Part shown: in pieces, positions 20,155-23,004 of the stretch
Position numbering within the stretch: the first letter of the stretch is position 1
Layout: every line of letters starts with the position of its first letter
Program-made: the position numbers and the translations under genes
The notes under the pieces: model-generated
Seen by the model: the letters and a program-made list of their open reading frames with translations, nothing else
Database searches by the model: none
Told to the model about the DNA's origin: nothing
Assembly: GCA_035601195.1 (NCBI GenBank)
Contig: DATNOU010000102.1
Coordinates: 1-23,004, forward strand
DNA from: JAIBJP01 sp035601195
Lineage (GTDB): Bacteria; Actinomycetota; Thermoleophilia; Gaiellales; Gaiellaceae
Direction of reading: 5' to 3'
DNA: 23,004 nt

Positions 20155-20780
20155 TGCTTCGTCTGCCTCCGCAGGATGGAGCCACCCGGCTCCTCCTCAT
20201 CCGCCACCTCGAGCCTGACCGTTCGGTGCACGGGAGGGCTTATGGGTCGCTCGACGCTCCTCTTTCAGCTCTCGCCCGCGAGCAGGCCGCGAAACTTGCG
20301 CAGGCGCTCGACGGCGTGCATCTCGACGCGGTGTATGCAAGTCCGCTCCGCCGGGCGCTCGAGACGGCGACTCCTCTCGCTGCCCACCGCAAACTCGTCC
20401 CGGTCGTTCACGATGGCCTGCGGGAGATCGACTTCGGTGAGATAGAAGGGAGCCGGTACGAAGAGGTCGAGAAGGGCCGGCCCGACTTCTTCCGCTCCTG
20501 GATGAGCGACCCCACCGGCGTGTCGTTTCCGGGCGGAGAATCGTTCGCCGACCTGCGTCTTCGCGTGCTAGCCGCGACTGAGGAGATCCGCGCCCGCCAT
20601 CGCGGGAGCGGTGTGGCGCTCGTGGCTCACGGCGGTGTGACCCGTGCGATCGTCGCTGCGAGCCTGAGCATGCCCGACGAGGCGCTCTTCCGGCTGGATC
20701 AGGCCTATGGCGCCGTCAGCGTCGTCGACTGGCTTGGTGAGACGCCGATCCTGCGCGTCCTGAATGCCAGCGTCTTCTAG
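20154..20780 (+). CDS. cobC: histidine phosphatase, likely alpha-ribazole phosphatase
   Basis: Expected to remove the phosphate from alpha-ribazole phosphate or cobalamin phosphate, closing the pathway. 208 aa with the histidine phosphatase fold: L-L-I-R-H-L-E-P (catalytic His in R-H), V-Y-A-S-P-L-R-R-A-L-E-T-A, L-R-E-I-D-F-G-E-I-E-G, and the second His in L-V-A-H-G-G-V-T-R. The usual glycine of the R-H-G motif is Leu here. CobC is assigned mainly from its position as last gene of the cob operon; sequence alone would also allow a broader phosphoglycerate-mutase-like phosphatase. ATG 20154 overlaps the cobS stop by one base. Confidence 0.85.
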   Translation: MLRLPPQDGATRLLLIRHLEPDRSVHGRAYGSLDAPLSALAREQAAKLAQALDGVHLDAVYASPLRRALETATPLAAHRKLVPVVHDGLREIDFGEIEGSRYEEVEKGRPDFFRSWMSDPTGVSFPGGESFADLRLRVLAATEEIRARHRGSGVALVAHGGVTRAIVAASLSMPDEALFRLDQAYGAVSVVDWLGETPILRVLNASVF

Positions 20781-20795
20781 CCGTTTCGGCAAGCC

Positions 20796-20801
20796 TATAC
20801 T
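20796..20801 (+). promoter_or_regulatory. -10 box (TATACT) for the cinA-like gene
   Basis: TATACT is followed by 7 nt and a GTG at 20809. The gap after cobC contains no Shine-Dalgarno at the right distance. It argues for a start at 20809 and a transcript separate from the cob operon. Confidence 0.5.
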
Positions 20802-20808
20802 CGCTCGG

Positions 20809-21543
20809 GTGGAGGGCTTGCTGCCCACGGCGGTCGTCCTGACCGTGGGGAACGAGATCGTTTCCGGGGACGTGGAGAACACGAACTCCTCGTGGCTCGG
20901 AAGGCGCCTCGCCGGGCTGGGAATCGGCGTCAAGCTGATGGCCGCCGTCCGGGACGACGTCGAGGAGATCGCCGCCTTCCTGCGGGCAGAGCGGCCGCGC
21001 GCTGATTACGTCTTCGTCACGGGCGGGCTCGGTGGCACGCCCGACGACATCACTCGGGAAGGAGTCGCGGCAGCGTTCGGTGTGGCGTGCGAGGAGATCC
21101 CCGCTGTCGCGACGACGCTACGGGAGCGGTTCGAAGGACGCGGGCTCGGCGAATACGCGGCCCGCTGGGCCTGCCTCCCTCTCGGGGCGAAGCCGCTCGA
21201 GAACCCACTCGGCGGGGCCCCAGGCTTCGTCCTCGAGAACGTGTTCGTCTTCCCGGGCCTCCCGCGCGAGATGGAGGCGATGTTCGATTCCGTGGCGGGA
21301 CGATTCCGCGGTCGCCCGATCGGAACCTGGCGGCGGAGCTACCGGACCGGGGAGGGACAGATCGTCGCTGTGCTCGAGGAGGCGACGCGTCGCCACCCCG
21401 CCGTGACGATCGGCAGCTATCCGCGCTTTCTCGCCGACGGCCCCGAGGTCGACGTCGTCCTCAAGTCGAGCGACGAGGAGGCTCTGGCCGAGGCGATCGC
21501 CTGGATCGAGGACGCCTTGGCGAGCGTCAGCACGGGGAGGTGA
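20809..21543 (+). CDS. CinA-type MoaB/Mog-domain protein
   Basis: 244 aa from GTG 20809; an in-frame ATG at 20764 lies inside cobC and would add 15 residues, but the -10 box at 20796 makes the GTG likelier. The N-terminal half is the molybdopterin-binding-like domain: A-V-V-L-T-V-G-N-E-I-V-S-G-D-V-E-N-T-N, then V-F-V-T-G-G-L-G-G-T-P-D-D-I-T-R-E and P-G-F-V-L-E-N-V-F-V-F-P-G-L-P-R-E-M. In CinA this domain has nucleotide (ADP-ribose/CoA) pyrophosphatase activity in some species. The C-terminal NMN deamidase domain of full-length CinA is absent, so this is the short form. A competence role should not be assumed. Confidence 0.86.
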   Translation: MEGLLPTAVVLTVGNEIVSGDVENTNSSWLGRRLAGLGIGVKLMAAVRDDVEEIAAFLRAERPRADYVFVTGGLGGTPDDITREGVAAAFGVACEEIPAVATTLRERFEGRGLGEYAARWACLPLGAKPLENPLGGAPGFVLENVFVFPGLPREMEAMFDSVAGRFRGRPIGTWRRSYRTGEGQIVAVLEEATRRHPAVTIGSYPRFLADGPEVDVVLKSSDEEALAEAIAWIEDALASVSTGR

Positions 21544-21572
21544 GCCTCCGGGTGACCGGATCAAGGGGCGGG

Positions 21573-21578
21573 TAGCAT
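21573..21578 (+). promoter_or_regulatory. -10 box (TAGCAT) for the helicase gene
   Basis: TAGCAT is followed by 7 nt and the GTG at 21586, with no ribosome-binding site between. It fits leaderless initiation. Confidence 0.48.
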
Positions 21579-21585
21579 CGGACTC

Positions 21586-23004
21586 GTGGCTATCGCGTCC
21601 CCGGAGAAGTACCTCGCAGACCTCAACCCCGCCCAGCGGGAGGCCGTCCTGGCGACCGAGGGCCCGGTGCTGGTCGTTGCCGGAGCGGGCTCCGGGAAGA
21701 CGCGCGTCCTCACGCACCGGATCGCCCACCTGGTCTCCGCGTGCGGCGTGAAGCCGCAGGAGATCCTGGCCATCACCTTCACCAACAAGGCCGCGGGGGA
21801 GATGCGAGAGCGGCTCGAGGGGATCCTCGGAGACGTCGCGGCGCGCATGTGGGTGATGACCTTCCACGCCGCCTGCGGACGCATCCTCCGACGGGAGGCG
21901 CCACGCCTCGGCTATCGCTCCAACTTCACGATCTACGACCAGGCCGACCAGGTGCGGCTCGCGAAGCAGTGCCTGGAGGAGCTCGAGCGTGATCCGAAAC
22001 GCTTCGTCCCGCGCGGCATACACGCGCAGATCTCGATGGCCAAGAACCAACTCATCGGGCCGGAGGAGTACAAGGCGCGCGTGGCGTCGTTCTACGACCA
22101 GACGGTCGCCGACGCCTATGCGCTCTACCAGCGCCGCCTCCACTCCTCGAACGCGGTCGACTTCGACGACTTGCTCATGCTCACCGTCGAGGTGCTCGAA
22201 CGGTTCCCCGAAGCGCTGACGCGTTGGCAGAAGGCCTTTCGCTATGTCCTCGTCGACGAGTACCAGGACACGAACCACGCGCAGTACCGCCTCCTTCAGC
22301 TGCTCGCCGGCCAGCACCGGAACGTCTTCGCGGTCGGAGATCCCGATCAGTCGATCTACGCATTTCGCGGGGCCGACATCCGCAACATCCTCGAGTTCGA
22401 GCGGGACTTCGGCGGCGGACGCCTGATCGCCCTGGAGCAGAACTACCGCTCGACGAACTCGATCCTGCGGGCGGCCAACTCGCTCATCACCCACAACCGC
22501 GAGCGCAAGCCCAAGAATCTCTGGAGCGAGCTGGGGGAGGGGGACCCGGTCAGGGTCGTCGAAGTGGAGGACGAGCACGCCGAGGCCCGCTTCGTCGCCG
22601 CCGAAGTCGCCTCCCTCATCGAGGAGGGCTACGCCGGCTCGGAGCTGGCGGTCTTCTACCGTACCAACGCCCAGTCGCGGGTGCTCGAAGACGTGCTCGT
22701 CCGCCAGGAGATCCCCTACCAGGTCATCGGTGGGCCCAAGTTCTACGAGCGCGCGGAGATCAAGGATGCGATCGGCTATCTGCAGGTCATCGACAACGCA
22801 TACGACGCGGTCTCGCTCACGCGGATCGCCAATCGGCCCCGGCGTGGGATCGGGAACGCGTCACTCGCACGCCTGCAGACGTTCGCCGACACGCAGGGGA
22901 TCTCGCTCTGGGAGGCGCTGGAGCGGGCCGACGAGGCGGGTGTGGGCGCGGCGCCGCTCAAGGCGGTCGAGCGCTTTCGCACGCTGATGCAGTCGTCCAT
23001 GGCC
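21586..23004 (+). CDS. pcrA: PcrA/UvrD-type ATP-dependent 3'-5' DNA helicase (3' end beyond window)
   Basis: Superfamily 1A helicase acting in nucleotide excision repair and removal of recombinase filaments or stalled polymerase. 473 residues are visible and the frame is still open at the window end; the family is usually about 700-800 aa. Motifs in order: L-N-P-A-Q-R-E-A-V (Q-motif, 13-21), Walker A A-G-A-G-S-G-K-T (32-39), motif Ia T-F-T-N-K-A-A, T-F-H-A-A-C, motif II V-D-E-Y-Q-D-T-N, motif III G-D-P-D-Q-S-I-Y-A-F-R-G-A, and motif IV L-E-Q-N-Y-R-S. The 2B-domain region and motifs V-VI are incomplete or missing. GTG 21586 is set by the -10 box and the family N terminus. Confidence 0.95.
   Translation, partial: MAIASPEKYLADLNPAQREAVLATEGPVLVVAGAGSGKTRVLTHRIAHLVSACGVKPQEILAITFTNKAAGEMRERLEGILGDVAARMWVMTFHAACGRILRREAPRLGYRSNFTIYDQADQVRLAKQCLEELERDPKRFVPRGIHAQISMAKNQLIGPEEYKARVASFYDQTVADAYALYQRRLHSSNAVDFDDLLMLTVEVLERFPEALTRWQKAFRYVLVDEYQDTNHAQYRLLQLLAGQHRNVFAVGDPDQSIYAFRGADIRNILEFERDFGGGRLIALEQNYRSTNSILRAANSLITHNRERKPKNLWSELGEGDPVRVVEVEDEHAEARFVAAEVASLIEEGYAGSELAVFYRTNAQSRVLEDVLVRQEIPYQVIGGPKFYERAEIKDAIGYLQVIDNAYDAVSLTRIANRPRRGIGNASLARLQTFADTQGISLWEALERADEAGVGAAPLKAVERFRTLMQSSMA

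Noticed and set aside
1..23004. tRNA, rRNA, CRISPR arrays and IS elements
   Set aside because: I looked for T-arm GGTTCGAATCC-type sequences, regularly spaced repeats, and transposase or integrase motifs, and found none; TTCGAA occurrences are all within coding genes.

Overview
This is high-GC DNA with the gene order and protein families of an actinomycete-type bacterium. Rex, a riboswitch-controlled cobalamin operon, a K+-independent H+-pyrophosphatase, GTG starts and -10 boxes sitting 6-8 nt before start codons (leaderless style) all point that way. A deep-branching Actinomycetota such as Thermoleophilia is plausible, but that is inference; no rRNA, tRNA or other taxonomic marker is present. 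No CRISPR array and no intact integrase or transposase gene was found.

Left part (1-2923): the 3' end of a large exported protein, then a tightly packed plus-strand run of Glu/Leu/Phe/Val dehydrogenase, a small glutaredoxin-like protein and the NADH-sensing repressor Rex. From 2924 to about 4400 is a 1.4-kb accessory patch. The last 20 bp of rex recur, with one mismatch, at 4328-4347, and three paired GTCTAC repeats sit at the patch edges. The patch carries two unrecognised small genes and looks like the remnant of an element integrated at the 3' end of rex.

Middle part (4490-8438): a conserved secreted protein of unknown function, a large plus-strand RNA hairpin, an exported lytic transglycosylase, a frameshifted small lipoprotein and an ECF sigma/anti-sigma pair. 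Two short genes here (5245-5430 minus, 7095-7241 plus) encode clearly paralogous cysteine-rich miniproteins sharing N-P-L, C-x-C-x3-C-x-C, G-R-A and W-Y-I-P-x-R-F-H. The second is only 48 residues. I do not recognise the family, and it is the most novel protein signal in the window.

Central plus-strand genes (8441-13276): a GT4 glycosyltransferase, a YbdK-type carboxylate-amine ligase and a DUF1844 protein, translationally overlapped, then the proton-pumping pyrophosphatase HppA. A minus-strand cluster (13273-14310) holds a small coiled-coil protein, a degenerate HAD-like protein and a VanZ-like membrane protein.

Right part (14395-23004): a stand-alone MshEN-type domain protein runs directly into a cobalamin riboswitch whose closing helix overlaps that gene's stop codon. 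The riboswitch controls seven genes joined end to end by 1-11-nt overlaps: a vitamin B12 ABC importer (btuF, btuC, btuD) and the nucleotide-loop assembly enzymes (cobU, cobT, cobS, cobC). Together they form an import and salvage route for corrinoids, without the corrin-ring biosynthesis genes. A CinA-type MoaB/Mog-fold protein and the 5' two-thirds of a PcrA/UvrD helicase, cut by the window edge, follow.
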